In this document: piece after piece, positions 1-8,822 of the stretch | How the letters are laid out: every line of letters begins with the position of its first letter | Numbering within the stretch: position 1 is the first letter of the stretch | Assembly: GCA_036273455.1 (NCBI GenBank) | Contig: DASUHP010000024.1 | Span: forward strand, 10,770-74,769 | DNA from: CAIYRG01 sp036273455 | GTDB taxonomy: Bacteria > Pseudomonadota > Alphaproteobacteria > Micropepsales > Micropepsaceae | Length of the DNA stretch: 64,000 bases | Direction of reading: 5' to 3' | Translations under genes and position numbers: made by a program | The notes under the pieces: model-generated | What the model was told of the DNA's origin: nothing | Databases searched by the model: none | The model's input: only the letters and a program-made list of their open reading frames with translations

Positions 1-110
1 CAAAGGGTCAATCCAAGCGAAATATTTTTCATTTGGCTGGTATGGGTTCGCGGAACGCGATCGTCTTTGGTACGTGTTCGTCCGGATTTTCAAAGTCTAT
101 TCAATAAGAT

Positions 111-986
111 ATGCGCCTTTCCCACATCTTTATCGCCGTCCTGGTTTGCGTCGCCTGGGGTTTGAATGCGGTCGCCGCGAAAGTTGGCGTCACCTTCATC
201 CCGCCGGTGTTTTTCACCGGTCTGCGCTTTGTGTTTGTTCTGCTGTGTCTCGCGCCATGGCTTAAGCCTGTTCCCGGTCGGTGGAGTGCGCTCATTCCTG
301 CGGTCTTCTTCATGGGCGGCCTGCATTTTGCCCTGATCTTCAGCGGCGCGAGATATTCCGATGCTTCGACCATGGCGATCATCAACCAGCTCTATGTCCC
401 GATTTCAGTACTGCTGGCGATGTTCTGGCTTGGCGAGCGGGTGGCGCTCCGGCGCTGGCTCGGCATCCTTCTGGCGTTTTGCGGCGTGGTTATTTTCAGT
501 CTCGATGCCAGCGTATCGTCGCATCTGTTCGGGGTGTTTCTCCTGATCGTCGACGCGTTTTCCATGGCGCTGGGAACCGTATTGCTGCGCCGGCTGTCCG
601 GCGTGCCGCCCCTGGTGATGCAGGCATGGATGGCGGTCATCGGAATTCCGTTTCTGTTCGTGGCGAGTTCGGTGTTCGAATCCGGTCAGATTGCCTCGTT
701 TTTCGCGGCGCCATGGCAGGCCTGGGCCGCGCTCGCTTATACCGTGATCGCAGGCAGCTTGATCGGCCACACCTGCTATTACATCCTGTTGCAGCATTAT
801 GAAGTTTCGCTGGTAGGATCGGTCCTGCTGCTCAGTCCTGCAATCGGTGTGCTAGGCGGCATTGTCATTCTGGGTGAGCCGTTTACGCCGATGATCATTG
901 TCGGCGCTGCCGTGACGCTGACGGGCGTTGCTATCGTGCTGCGCCGGACACCTTTGGCCGGGTTCGAACCCGCGGAGGGAGTGTAG
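111..986 (+). CDS. DMT-superfamily (EamA) inner-membrane transporter
   Basis: This is a 291-residue, very hydrophobic protein with about ten predicted membrane helices arranged as two EamA repeats (about residues 5-135 and 145-278), as in the drug/metabolite transporter superfamily. The start MRLSHIFIAVLVCVAWGLN is typical of the family's first helix, including the conserved W-G-x-N. Members export amino acids, metabolites or drugs; the substrate cannot be told from sequence. Its stop overlaps the GTG start of the next gene (TAGTG), so the two are probably co-transcribed. The 110 bases upstream hold no recognisable gene. Confidence 0.88.
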   Translation: MRLSHIFIAVLVCVAWGLNAVAAKVGVTFIPPVFFTGLRFVFVLLCLAPWLKPVPGRWSALIPAVFFMGGLHFALIFSGARYSDASTMAIINQLYVPISVLLAMFWLGERVALRRWLGILLAFCGVVIFSLDASVSSHLFGVFLLIVDAFSMALGTVLLRRLSGVPPLVMQAWMAVIGIPFLFVASSVFESGQIASFFAAPWQAWAALAYTVIAGSLIGHTCYYILLQHYEVSLVGSVLLLSPAIGVLGGIVILGEPFTPMIIVGAAVTLTGVAIVLRRTPLAGFEPAEGV

Positions 987-1684
987 TGGAACCCATTTCC
1001 GCGCCGTCGCCGAATTTCGATGAGCGGCCGCCGAATACGCCAATCGATATTCTGATCCTGCATTACACCGGCATGCAAACAGGGGCTGCGGCGGTGACGC
1101 GACTCTGCGATCCCGAAGCAAAAGTCAGCGCGCATTACACGGTTGATGAGGATGGCACCGTGTTTTCCCATGTTCCGGAGGAACGCCGGGCGTGGCACGC
1201 AGGTCTCTCCTTCTGGGCCGGCGCACGCGATGTGAATGCCCGTTCCATCGGCATCGAGATTGTCAATCCCGGTCATGAATTCGGATACCGCTCGTTTCCC
1301 GACATCCAGATCGAAGCCGTGATCGAACTTGCCGGTGAGATCATCCTACGGCGCAAGATTCCTGCTGCCCGTGTTCTGGGTCATTCCGATGTCGCACCGG
1401 CGCGCAAAATGGATCCGGGCGAATTGTTTCCGTGGGGGAAACTCGCGCTCGCCGGGATCGGCCTGTGGCCGCAAACCCGTCGATACAGGCTCGACGTGCC
1501 ATTTGACGATGGTTTGCGCGCCTTCGGCTATGGCTTGCCGCCCGATATTGAAGTTCAGCCGGCAACGGTGACCGAAGCTTTTCAAAGGCACTTCCGGCCC
1601 GCGCGCATCGATGGCCGGCCGGACGCAGAATGCGAAGCGATCCTGGCGGCGCTCCTGCGGGAGATTGACATTACCCGCGACTGA
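986..1684 (+). CDS. N-acetylmuramoyl-L-alanine amidase, AmpD/AmiD type
   Basis: This 232-residue protein is an Amidase_2-fold zinc enzyme that cleaves the bond between MurNAc and the stem peptide L-Ala, as in cell-wall recycling. The zinc ligands of the family are visible as His26 (LILHYTG), His133 and Asp143 in GHSDVAPARKMDPG, with Lys141 and Glu91 (GIEIVNPG) matching the catalytic residues. No signal peptide is seen, so a cytoplasmic AmpD-like recycling role is favoured over an exported AmiD role. A C-terminal stretch after about residue 165 may be a small peptidoglycan-binding-like domain. The GTG start overlaps the stop of the upstream transporter gene. Confidence 0.9.
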   Translation: MEPISAPSPNFDERPPNTPIDILILHYTGMQTGAAAVTRLCDPEAKVSAHYTVDEDGTVFSHVPEERRAWHAGLSFWAGARDVNARSIGIEIVNPGHEFGYRSFPDIQIEAVIELAGEIILRRKIPAARVLGHSDVAPARKMDPGELFPWGKLALAGIGLWPQTRRYRLDVPFDDGLRAFGYGLPPDIEVQPATVTEAFQRHFRPARIDGRPDAECEAILAALLREIDITRD

Positions 1685-1699
1685 ACCAATGTTCGTCGC

Positions 1700-2121
1700 G
1701 CGTCAGATGGCCGGATGGCCGCCCGTCTTCGCCCTGCGGGCTTCGACGCGGCAAGCTCTTAGCGGGGCCTGCCGCGCCGTAGCGCGTAGCGCGAAGGCGG
1801 GAGGAAAGTCCGGGCTCCACGGAAACACGGTGCCGGATAACGTCCGGCGGAGGCGACTCCAGGGAAAGCGCAACAGAAAGCAAACCGCCGACGGTTCGTC
1901 CGGGCAAGGTTGAAATGGTGCGGTAAGAGCGCACCGCGGCTTCGGCAACGAAGACGGCATGGCAAGCCCCACCGGGAGCAAGACCAAATAGGGACGGCAA
2001 TGGCGGTTTTCCGGCCGCCGTCCGGGTAGGTCGCGTGAGGCGTTCGGCGACGAACGTCCCAGAGGAATGGCCATCTCCCGCGCAAGCGGGAACAGAACCC
2101 GGCTTACAGGCCATCTGACGC
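1700..2121 (+). ncRNA. rnpB: RNase P RNA (class A, M1 RNA)
   Basis: This is the catalytic RNA of ribonuclease P, which removes 5' leaders from pre-tRNAs. The 13-bp P1 helix is perfect: 1700-1712 pairs with 2109-2121. The universally conserved P4 5' strand (GAGGAAAGTCCGGGCTCC) begins near 1801, and the matching 3' block (ACAGAACCCGGCTTACAGG) lies at about 2092-2110. The length of about 422 nt is normal for the class. Reading frames across this interval are spurious. Confidence 0.95.
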
Positions 2122-2180
2122 TTAACTCTGGCGCTGCATGGGACCGCGGACGATGAGCGGGTCTATTCCCTTCACCAGCA

Positions 2181-2218
2181 GCGCCAATGCGCGGTTACTT
2201 GTGACCGCGCATTGGCGC
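2181..2218. repeat. perfect 15-bp inverted repeat (hairpin) downstream of rnpB
   Basis: Arms 2181-2195 and 2204-2218 are perfect reverse complements around an 8-nt loop, and smaller nested palindromes follow (2217-2222 with 2232-2237). It lies 60 nt after rnpB and could end or protect that transcript. No T-run follows it, so it is not a textbook intrinsic terminator. The rest of the 429-bp gap from 2122 to 2550 holds no credible gene, only this hairpin and the mraZ control region. Confidence 0.7.
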
Positions 2219-2432
2219 CGTGCCTCTCCCTCACGGCGAGAGGAAATGCTATACCGAATCACGGCGCTCCGCATACAGATCATTGCAAATTGCTGCGCCA
2301 ATGACGCCGGTCGCGAGACCCAAATTCGATTGTCCGACGGGAACTCTCGCCAATATCCATGTTTGTTTCTCATTTGTTCTCAAAAAGAAGCCAGAACAGT
2401 CCAAGTATTGATAAAATTGGAAACAGTATTCA

Positions 2433-2460
2433 TTGACCCGCCAGATTTTCCCATGATATC
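2433..2460 (+). promoter_or_regulatory. putative mraZ (dcw cluster) promoter
   Basis: A TTGACC hexamer at 2433-2438 resembles a sigma70 -35 box. It is followed about 16-17 nt later by an A/T-rich GATATC at 2455-2460 as a weak -10. The MraZ boxes overlap this -10 region, which is the arrangement expected for autorepression. The assignment is by eye only. Confidence 0.4.
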
Positions 2461-2473
2461 CCACGAAATCCCA
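2449..2473 (-). promoter_or_regulatory. three phased MraZ-binding boxes
   Basis: TCCCA occurs at 2449-2453, 2459-2463 and 2469-2473. On the other strand this is TGGGA-N5-TGGGA-N5-TGGGA, one per helical turn. This is the published form of MraZ binding repeats (TGGGN separated by 5 nt). They sit about 80 bp upstream of the mraZ start. Family knowledge says MraZ binds such repeats as a ring-shaped oligomer and regulates its own operon; that it does so here is inference. Confidence 0.8.
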
Positions 2474-2550
2474 TCTGCACGCGCGAGGGCAAGATCTGTT
2501 TCGCCCGCGCCTCGCGCGAAGCCGATGGAAATGGAAAGTGGGCGGACGCC

Positions 2551-3000
2551 GTGCAGCCATTCGTTTCCACTGCAGTCAACAAGCTGGACGCGAAACACCG
2601 CGTCAGCGTGCCTGCCGCTTTCCGCCAGATCCTCGCCAAGCAGGATCTTCAGGGGTTCTATTACCTGAAGTCGGATACACAGCCGGCTTTGGAAGGTTTC
2701 GGCAAGCCGGTGCTCGAGCATTACGAGAACCGCCAGGGATCCGCCGATCCGTTGCGCAATGACGATTACGATGCCGAAGCGCAGGATATATTCGGTGAAA
2801 CGGGTTTGCTCGAATTCGACGATCAGGGGCGGGTGACTCTGACAGCGGAACTGATCGAGTTCCTTGGCATCACTGAGCGCGTGCTTTTTGTCGGCCTGAA
2901 CAAGAAATTTCAGATCTGGGCTCCGGAAAAGTTCGAGCGCGTGCGCGAGGAGCGCATCGCCCGCGCGCGTGCTGCACGCCAAAGCCGGGAGACGCGCTGA
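2551..3000 (+). CDS. mraZ: transcriptional regulator MraZ
   Basis: This is a 149-residue protein with the two AbrB-like MraZ half-domains, each carrying the D-x-x-x-R type motif (KLDAKHRVSVP near residue 15 and FDDQGRVTLT near residue 95). It is the first gene of the dcw cluster and a DNA-binding regulator of it. The GTG start is chosen because the upstream ATGs near 2525 and 2531 are out of frame. Its stop overlaps the rsmH start (TGATG), indicating translational coupling. Confidence 0.95.
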   Translation: MQPFVSTAVNKLDAKHRVSVPAAFRQILAKQDLQGFYYLKSDTQPALEGFGKPVLEHYENRQGSADPLRNDDYDAEAQDIFGETGLLEFDDQGRVTLTAELIEFLGITERVLFVGLNKKFQIWAPEKFERVREERIARARAARQSRETR

Positions 3001-3956
3001 TGGGCGGCACCCATATCCCCGTGCTGCTGGAAGAGGTAATGGCGGTACTGCAGCCGCGCGACAATGCGATTTACGTCGACGGGACATTCGGCGGTGGCGG
3101 CTATTCCGGGGCGCTGCTGTCGCGCGCGACATGCCGGGTCATTGCGATCGATCGCGATGCTGATGCGATTGAGCGGGGTGGCGTGCTGCGCGATCGTTTC
3201 AGCGGCCGGCTGACATTGCTGCATGGCCGCTTCTCCGAAATGGACATGCTGCTGGGCTCGCTCGGGATGGCGGGGGCCGACGGCATCGCCCTGGACATCG
3301 GCGTGTCGTCATTTCAGCTCGACGACTCCATGCGGGGTTTTTCCTTTTCCAGCGACGCCCCTCTCGATATGCGCATGGATCGCGGCGCGGGACAAACGGC
3401 CGCCGATCTCTGCAACACGCTGACGGAATCCGAACTTGCGGAGATACTGAAGAACTATGGCGAAGAGAACCGCGCCCGGGCGATTGCCCGCGCGATCATC
3501 GCGGCGCGGCCGGTGGTGACGGCTCGCCAGCTGGCGGATGTCATCGAACGGGTTTCGCCAAGACGCGGCCAAAAAATTCATCCCGCGACGCGCAGTTTCC
3601 AGGCCTTGCGGATCGCGGTGAACGACGAGCTTGGCGAACTCGAGCGCGGTCTGGAGGCAGCCGAGCGCCTGCTCAATCCGCATGGGCGCATCGCGGTCGT
3701 CACCTTCCATTCATTGGAGGACCGGATCGTGAAGCGCTTTTTCGCCGAACGGTTCGGGCGAAATCCGGGAGCGTCGCGTCATTTGCCCGAACGGGCGGCG
3801 CCGCCGGCACTGTTCCACGGCATCGGCAAGTCGCCCGTGACGCCGTCCGCTGAAGAGATTCGCCGTAACCCCCGCGCCCGCTCCGCAAAATTGCGCGCTG
3901 CCGAGCGCACCCAAGCCCGGGCACCAATGCCGGCGCAGACTGGAGAAGCGACATGA
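3000..3956 (+). CDS. rsmH: 16S rRNA (cytosine-1402-N4)-methyltransferase RsmH
   Basis: This 318-residue protein methylates N4 of C1402 in the 16S rRNA P-site using S-adenosylmethionine. The N-terminal HIPVLLEEV start and the SAM-binding loop GTFGGGGYSGALL (about residues 26-38) are diagnostic. The internal conserved stretch around FHSLEDRIVK (about residue 235-245) is also typical. It is the usual second gene of the dcw cluster and ends in an ATGA overlap with ftsL. Confidence 0.96.
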   Translation: MGGTHIPVLLEEVMAVLQPRDNAIYVDGTFGGGGYSGALLSRATCRVIAIDRDADAIERGGVLRDRFSGRLTLLHGRFSEMDMLLGSLGMAGADGIALDIGVSSFQLDDSMRGFSFSSDAPLDMRMDRGAGQTAADLCNTLTESELAEILKNYGEENRARAIARAIIAARPVVTARQLADVIERVSPRRGQKIHPATRSFQALRIAVNDELGELERGLEAAERLLNPHGRIAVVTFHSLEDRIVKRFFAERFGRNPGASRHLPERAAPPALFHGIGKSPVTPSAEEIRRNPRARSAKLRAAERTQARAPMPAQTGEAT

Positions 3957-4318
3957 TCCGGATACTGAATTTCACGCTCATCGTGATCACGGGCCTGATC
4001 AGCCTCGGGGTGTACCGCATTGCCGAGCAGGCGCGCATGACCGCCGTCGAGTTGCGCGAGACCAAATCCGAGATTGCAAGCGAAAACCAGTCGCTGACCG
4101 TGCTGGGTGCGGAATGGGCACGCCTCACCCAGCCTGCGCGTGTCCAGGCGCTGGCGCAGCGTTATCTCAACCTGAACGATCGCCCGGCGGTGCAGCGCGC
4201 ATCCGTCACCCAGTTGCCGTCGAAATTCGCGCCACCTCCGGAGAGCGCCATCCGCAATGCCAGTGCGGTCATGGCACAGAGATCCCGGGCCATTCCGACT
4301 CTGCATGCGGGCACATAG
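3953..4318 (+). CDS. ftsL: cell division protein FtsL
   Basis: This is a small bitopic protein of 121 residues. It has a single N-terminal membrane helix (about residues 4-24), then a periplasmic heptad-rich coiled coil and a basic, proline-rich tail. FtsL is poorly conserved and is identified here mainly by its size, topology and position between rsmH and ftsI. It works with FtsB and FtsQ to activate septal peptidoglycan synthesis by FtsWI. The start overlaps the rsmH stop. Confidence 0.85.
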   Translation: MIRILNFTLIVITGLISLGVYRIAEQARMTAVELRETKSEIASENQSLTVLGAEWARLTQPARVQALAQRYLNLNDRPAVQRASVTQLPSKFAPPPESAIRNASAVMAQRSRAIPTLHAGT

Positions 4319-4321
4319 GAC

Positions 4322-5914
4322 ATGCGTACAAGCCGTGAAGCGGCAAACCTGCTGCGCGGACGGATCGCCATTGCTGCCCTGATTTCCGCGGTTGGTTTCA
4401 GCGTCGTTGCCGCGCGCCTTGTCGATGTCATGGTGCTGAGTTCAACGGTGCGCCGGGAAAGCCCGGTCACTCCGGCGATCAAGCGCGCCGACATTGTCGA
4501 CCGTAACGGCGCGTTGATTGCGCGCGATCTGCCTGTCACCGATCTTTACGCGACGCCCGCCGTGTTTTGGGACCCGGCGGGAGCGGCGCATCAATTGGCG
4601 GCCGTCACGAGTGCTGGCGAGGAGCGGCTGACCGCCGCCTTTGCGCCGAAGAAGGGCTACATCCTGGTTCAACGCAGCCTGACGCCGGAGCAGCGCGATG
4701 CGGTGATGCAGCTCGGCCTTCCGGGGCTGGAGTTCGTTGCGGGTCACAAACGCTTTTATCCGAGCGGGCGGACCGTTGCGCATGCGGTCGGCCAGGTCGA
4801 CACCGATGATAATGGCATTTCCGGTCTGGAACTTGGTCTCCAAAATCGCCTACGGTCGGATGACGACCCGGTCCGGCTATCGCTCGATATCCGCGTGCAA
4901 TATGTGGTTGAGCACGAAGCCGCCGAAGCCATGCAGTCATTCCACGCGAGAGCGGCCGGCGGCATTGTCATGAATGTCCACACCGGCGAAATCTGGGCGC
5001 TCGCCTCGCTGCCCGATTACGAGCCCAATCTGCGCAAGCTGCAGCCGGGCGATTCAGTCCGCAATCGCATGACGCAGGACGTTTATGAACTGGGTTCGAT
5101 ATTCAAAATTTTCGCGTTCACGGAAGCGGTCGAAGAAAAGACCGTCAGTCTCGACGAGCCCATTAACGTCGTATCGCCTTATCGTCTCGGCCATTACCTG
5201 ATCCATGACTTCGAACGCCTTGGGCCGGCATTGCCGGCAGCGATGGTGTTTGCGGACTCCTCGAATATCGGAACCGCCCAGATCGAGCTTCGTTCTGGTC
5301 CCGACAAACAGAAGCCATTCCTGCGAAAGCTTGGATTACTGTCGCCGCTCAAAACCGAACTGCCGGAAATGGCGTCACCGCTTTATCCTCGCCATTGGGA
5401 GACGGTGGAAGCTGCAACCATCGCCTATGGCCACGGCATTTCGGTCAATCCGTTGACTTTCGCCGCGGCCGCAGCCGCGGTTGTGAATGGCGGAACACTG
5501 ATCCATCCAACATTTCTGAGGCATCGCGAAGCCCAGCAGGGCGAGCGCGTGATCTCGGAAGAGACCAGCCGGACAATGCGTCAATTGCTACGGCTCGTGG
5601 TCACCAATGGTACGGGCACCAAAGCCGATGTGCCGGGTTATGATGTGGGTGGAAAGACCGGGACGGCAGAAAAGGCCGAAAATGGCTCCTACGCCCATCA
5701 TCTTCTGATTTCGTCGTTCTGCGGTGTATTTCCGATCGATGATCCGCAATTCCTCGTCTTCCTCATGCTCGATGAGCCGCACGGGAACAGGGAAAGCGGC
5801 GGCTTTGCCACCGGTGGCGAAACGGCTGCGCCTGCTGTCGGCCGCATCATCGCGCGGATCGCGCCCCTGTTGGGTGTGGCACAACGGGATACCTATGTCG
5901 CGGCAAATCCCTGA
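4322..5914 (+). CDS. ftsI: septal peptidoglycan transpeptidase FtsI (PBP3)
   Basis: This class B penicillin-binding protein of 530 residues crosslinks septal peptidoglycan. It has an N-terminal anchor (about residues 14-37), a PBP dimerisation domain and a C-terminal transpeptidase domain. The active-site motifs are all present: S259-I-F-K262, S313-S-N315 and K445-T-G. It is slightly shorter than the typical 570-590 residues. It follows ftsL by 3 nt and pairs functionally with ftsW later in the cluster. Confidence 0.95.
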   Translation: MRTSREAANLLRGRIAIAALISAVGFSVVAARLVDVMVLSSTVRRESPVTPAIKRADIVDRNGALIARDLPVTDLYATPAVFWDPAGAAHQLAAVTSAGEERLTAAFAPKKGYILVQRSLTPEQRDAVMQLGLPGLEFVAGHKRFYPSGRTVAHAVGQVDTDDNGISGLELGLQNRLRSDDDPVRLSLDIRVQYVVEHEAAEAMQSFHARAAGGIVMNVHTGEIWALASLPDYEPNLRKLQPGDSVRNRMTQDVYELGSIFKIFAFTEAVEEKTVSLDEPINVVSPYRLGHYLIHDFERLGPALPAAMVFADSSNIGTAQIELRSGPDKQKPFLRKLGLLSPLKTELPEMASPLYPRHWETVEAATIAYGHGISVNPLTFAAAAAAVVNGGTLIHPTFLRHREAQQGERVISEETSRTMRQLLRLVVTNGTGTKADVPGYDVGGKTGTAEKAENGSYAHHLLISSFCGVFPIDDPQFLVFLMLDEPHGNRESGGFATGGETAAPAVGRIIARIAPLLGVAQRDTYVAANP

Positions 5915-5965
5915 CTTCTTCACATTGGAACCACATTCGACAGCAAGGTTGGAACGATTGGATTT

Positions 5966-7417
5966 TTGGCGGCGCCGGTGACGGAAGGGGCTAGGCAGTT
6001 TCAGGGGATCGCGGCCGACAGCCGGGAGATTCGGCCCGGCTTCCTGTTTGCTGCGCTGAGCGGCAGCCGGACCAGTGGCGCACAATTCATCGAAGATGCG
6101 GTTAAACGCGGTGCCGTCGCGGTTCTCGGCAGTCCCGATCTGGCGGATATGGCGAAAGCGTTGGGCGTGAAGTTCATGCCCGCCGCGAATCCGCGCCAGT
6201 CGCTCGCGCGGATGGCGGCGGATTTCTACGCATTGCAGCCCGCCACCATTGCTGCGGTCACTGGAACCAATGGCAAGACCTCGGTGGCCGCCTTTGTGCG
6301 GCAGATATGGGCGTCGCAGGGGCGCAAATCGGCAAGCCTCGGCACGGTCGGCATCGACTCGCCATCGGGACATGTCTCGCTCGGCCATACAACGCCCGAT
6401 CCGGTGCGGCTGCACGCCGAACTTGCGCGCCTGAAAGGCGAGGGCATCGATTATCTCGCGATCGAAGCATCAAGTCATGGGCTCGATCAGTACCGGCTCG
6501 ACGGACTGAAGATTGCCGTCGGCGGATTTACCAACATCACGCGTGACCATCTCGACTATCACAACACGTTCGAAAACTATCTCGCTGCGAAATTGCGCCT
6601 GTTCGCGGAATTGATTCCGGATTCGGGTGCTGCGGTGATCAATGCGGATGCGGCACATGGGGAGGAATTCATCGCCGTATCGCGCACACGCAAATTGCGC
6701 CTTCTGACGGTGGGGCGGCAGGGCACCGGCTTGCGCCTGATTGCGCAATCCCCGCAGCCGCGCGGGCAGTCGCTGACGGTAGCTTATGACAATCGCGAGC
6801 ACCGCATTTCGCTTCCTCTGGCCGGCGAGTTTCAGGCGTCCAACGCACTGGTTGCGGCGGGAATGACATTGGCGACCGGCGATTCCGCCGAAGCGGTATT
6901 CGCGGCGCTGGAGCAACTGAAAGGCGCGCCCGGCCGGCTGGAGTTGGTTGCGCGGACACGCCAGGGCGCATCCATCTTCGTCGATTATGCTCATACGCCC
7001 GACGCGATCGAAACTGTGCTGAAGGCGGTGCGTCCGCACGTGACGGGCCGTTTGCATATTGTGTTTGGCTGCGGCGGAGACCGCGACAAAGGCAAACGGC
7101 CGCTGATGGCCGCCGCGGCGGCGCGCTTTGCCGATTGCGTTATCGTCACCGACGACAATCCCCGCTCGGAGGATCCCGCCGTGATCCGGAAGGAGGCGCT
7201 GGCCGGCGCACCGGGCGCGCGGGAAATTGCCGGGCGGAGAGAGGCCATCCGCGAAGCCGTTGCGGCGCTTCGGCCCGACGATGCGATGATCATCGCCGGA
7301 AAGGGTCACGAGGACTATCAGATCATTGGCCGGGACGTGCTGCCGTTCTCGGACCGGACTGAAGCCACCGAAGCGGCTCTGGCGCTCGGTGGAACGGCAG
7401 CGGAACAAGCGGCATGA
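5966..7417 (+). CDS. murE: UDP-MurNAc-L-Ala-D-Glu:meso-DAP ligase MurE
   Basis: This 483-residue ATP-dependent Mur ligase adds meso-diaminopimelate to UDP-MurNAc-dipeptide. The P-loop TGTNGKTS (about residue 97-104), the GGDRDKGKR motif and the DNPRSEDP signature (the DAP-type specificity loop, residues near 395) are visible. After the ftsI stop the frame contains only a TTG (5966), or non-standard ATT codons, as a start. The first conserved motif (DSREIRPG) then begins at about residue 18, some 15 residues earlier than in typical MurE. The missing N-terminal helix may reflect a rare start or a base error. The 3' end overlaps murF by 4 nt. Confidence 0.93.
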   Translation: MAAPVTEGARQFQGIAADSREIRPGFLFAALSGSRTSGAQFIEDAVKRGAVAVLGSPDLADMAKALGVKFMPAANPRQSLARMAADFYALQPATIAAVTGTNGKTSVAAFVRQIWASQGRKSASLGTVGIDSPSGHVSLGHTTPDPVRLHAELARLKGEGIDYLAIEASSHGLDQYRLDGLKIAVGGFTNITRDHLDYHNTFENYLAAKLRLFAELIPDSGAAVINADAAHGEEFIAVSRTRKLRLLTVGRQGTGLRLIAQSPQPRGQSLTVAYDNREHRISLPLAGEFQASNALVAAGMTLATGDSAEAVFAALEQLKGAPGRLELVARTRQGASIFVDYAHTPDAIETVLKAVRPHVTGRLHIVFGCGGDRDKGKRPLMAAAAARFADCVIVTDDNPRSEDPAVIRKEALAGAPGAREIAGRREAIREAVAALRPDDAMIIAGKGHEDYQIIGRDVLPFSDRTEATEAALALGGTAAEQAA

Positions 7418-8811
7418 GCGGCAAATCCCTCTGGACTTCGGATGAAGCGGTTCGTGTCACGGGCGGCAGGACCACGGCTGCGTGGAGCGCGACAGGCGTT
7501 TCCATCGACACGCGTACAATCATGGCGGGCGATCTGTTTGTGGCGCTGCAGGGAGATGCGCGCGACGGGCACGAATTTGTTCGCGCGGCGCTGGAGAAAA
7601 ACGCCGCTGCTGCGCTCGTGAGCCGCATTCCGGCGGACGTGCCGGATCCCGCTTCGCTGCTCGTCGTCGACGATACGTTGCGCGCGTTGGAGTCGCTTGG
7701 CCGTGCCTCACGGCAGCGCAGCAACGCGCGCATTATCGCTGTCACCGGAAGTGCAGGCAAAACCACGACCAAGGAAATGTTGCGCGCAATGCTGTCGCGC
7801 GAGGGCGCGGTTGCCGCATCTGCTGCGTCGTACAACAACCATTGGGGCGTGCCGTTAAGCCTTGCGCGAATGCCGCGCGATACGGTTTTCGGAATATTTG
7901 AAATTGGCATGAATCACGCAGGGGAAATCAGAAATCTCGTGCGTCATGTCCGGCCGCATGTCGCCGTGATCACCACCGTTGCAGCGGCGCATCTTGAGTT
8001 TTTCGGGACGGTCGAGGCAATTGCCGATGCCAAGGCGGAGATTCTCGAAGGCATTGAATCCGGTGGCGCCTGTGTTCTACCGGCCGACAATGCACAGTTT
8101 GAGCGGCTGAGGCGGCGCGCCGAAGAACTGAAGGTCAAAACCATTGCGTCGTTCGGTTCGGCGGCCAACGCAGATGCAAACTTGATCTCGATCACTCCGG
8201 CCAAAGGCGGTCAGCAGGTGGCCTCAAGGATTTTCGGCCGCGATATTGAATTTCGCATCGGGGCACCCGGCCGTCATCTGGCGATGAATGCGCTGGCTGC
8301 GATTGCGTCTATCGGACTGGCCGGGGGTGACATGGCGCGTGCCGCTGCCGAACTCGAAAGCTTCGGGGCGCTCATGGGCCGGGGCGCGCGCGCGACAGCC
8401 GGAGACATTGAGATTATCGACGAGAGCTATAACGCCAACCCGGCTTCCATGGCGGCGGCGCTGGACGTATTGGCGTCTGCCCCTGTCGGCCGTGATGGGC
8501 GGCGGATCGCAGTTTTGGGCGACATGCTGGAATTGGGTACCGGCAGCGACCGCCTGCATGCTGGCCTGGCGAATGATATTGCCGCGGCAAAAACCGATCT
8601 CGTTTTTCTTTGCGGGCCGCATATGCGTGCGCTGTGGTCCGAGATTCCGCAGGCCAGGCGCGGCGCCTGGCGCGAGACTTCCGCCGAGCTTACTCCCGAT
8701 GTCATCGGCGGCGTCCGCGAGGGCGACGTGGTGCTGGTCAAGGGTTCGCTTGGCAGCCGCATGTCCGTGATTGTCGAAGCGTTGAAGAAACGCGAACCCG
8801 CCACTGCATAG
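7414..8811 (+). CDS. murF: UDP-MurNAc-tripeptide:D-Ala-D-Ala ligase MurF
   Basis: This 465-residue Mur ligase adds the D-Ala-D-Ala dipeptide, completing UDP-MurNAc-pentapeptide in the cytoplasm. It shows the three Mur ligase domains, with the P-loop VTGSAGKTTTKEM near residue 111. The EIGMNHAGEI stretch (about residue 163) and DESYNANPASM (about residue 335) are characteristic of MurF. The start overlaps murE, and mraY begins 11 nt after the stop. Confidence 0.96.
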   Translation: MSGKSLWTSDEAVRVTGGRTTAAWSATGVSIDTRTIMAGDLFVALQGDARDGHEFVRAALEKNAAAALVSRIPADVPDPASLLVVDDTLRALESLGRASRQRSNARIIAVTGSAGKTTTKEMLRAMLSREGAVAASAASYNNHWGVPLSLARMPRDTVFGIFEIGMNHAGEIRNLVRHVRPHVAVITTVAAAHLEFFGTVEAIADAKAEILEGIESGGACVLPADNAQFERLRRRAEELKVKTIASFGSAANADANLISITPAKGGQQVASRIFGRDIEFRIGAPGRHLAMNALAAIASIGLAGGDMARAAAELESFGALMGRGARATAGDIEIIDESYNANPASMAAALDVLASAPVGRDGRRIAVLGDMLELGTGSDRLHAGLANDIAAAKTDLVFLCGPHMRALWSEIPQARRGAWRETSAELTPDVIGGVREGDVVLVKGSLGSRMSVIVEALKKREPATA

Positions 8812-8822
8812 GTGAAGACCAG

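Noticed and set aside
961..980. tRNA T-arm-like palindrome (CGGGTTCGAACCCG)
   Set aside because: It lies inside the 3' end of the transporter gene and no acceptor, D or anticodon arms fit around it.
2138..2668. Open frame across the rnpB-mraZ gap
   Set aside because: It runs through the 15-bp hairpin, MraZ boxes and into mraZ, and shows no recognisable protein.
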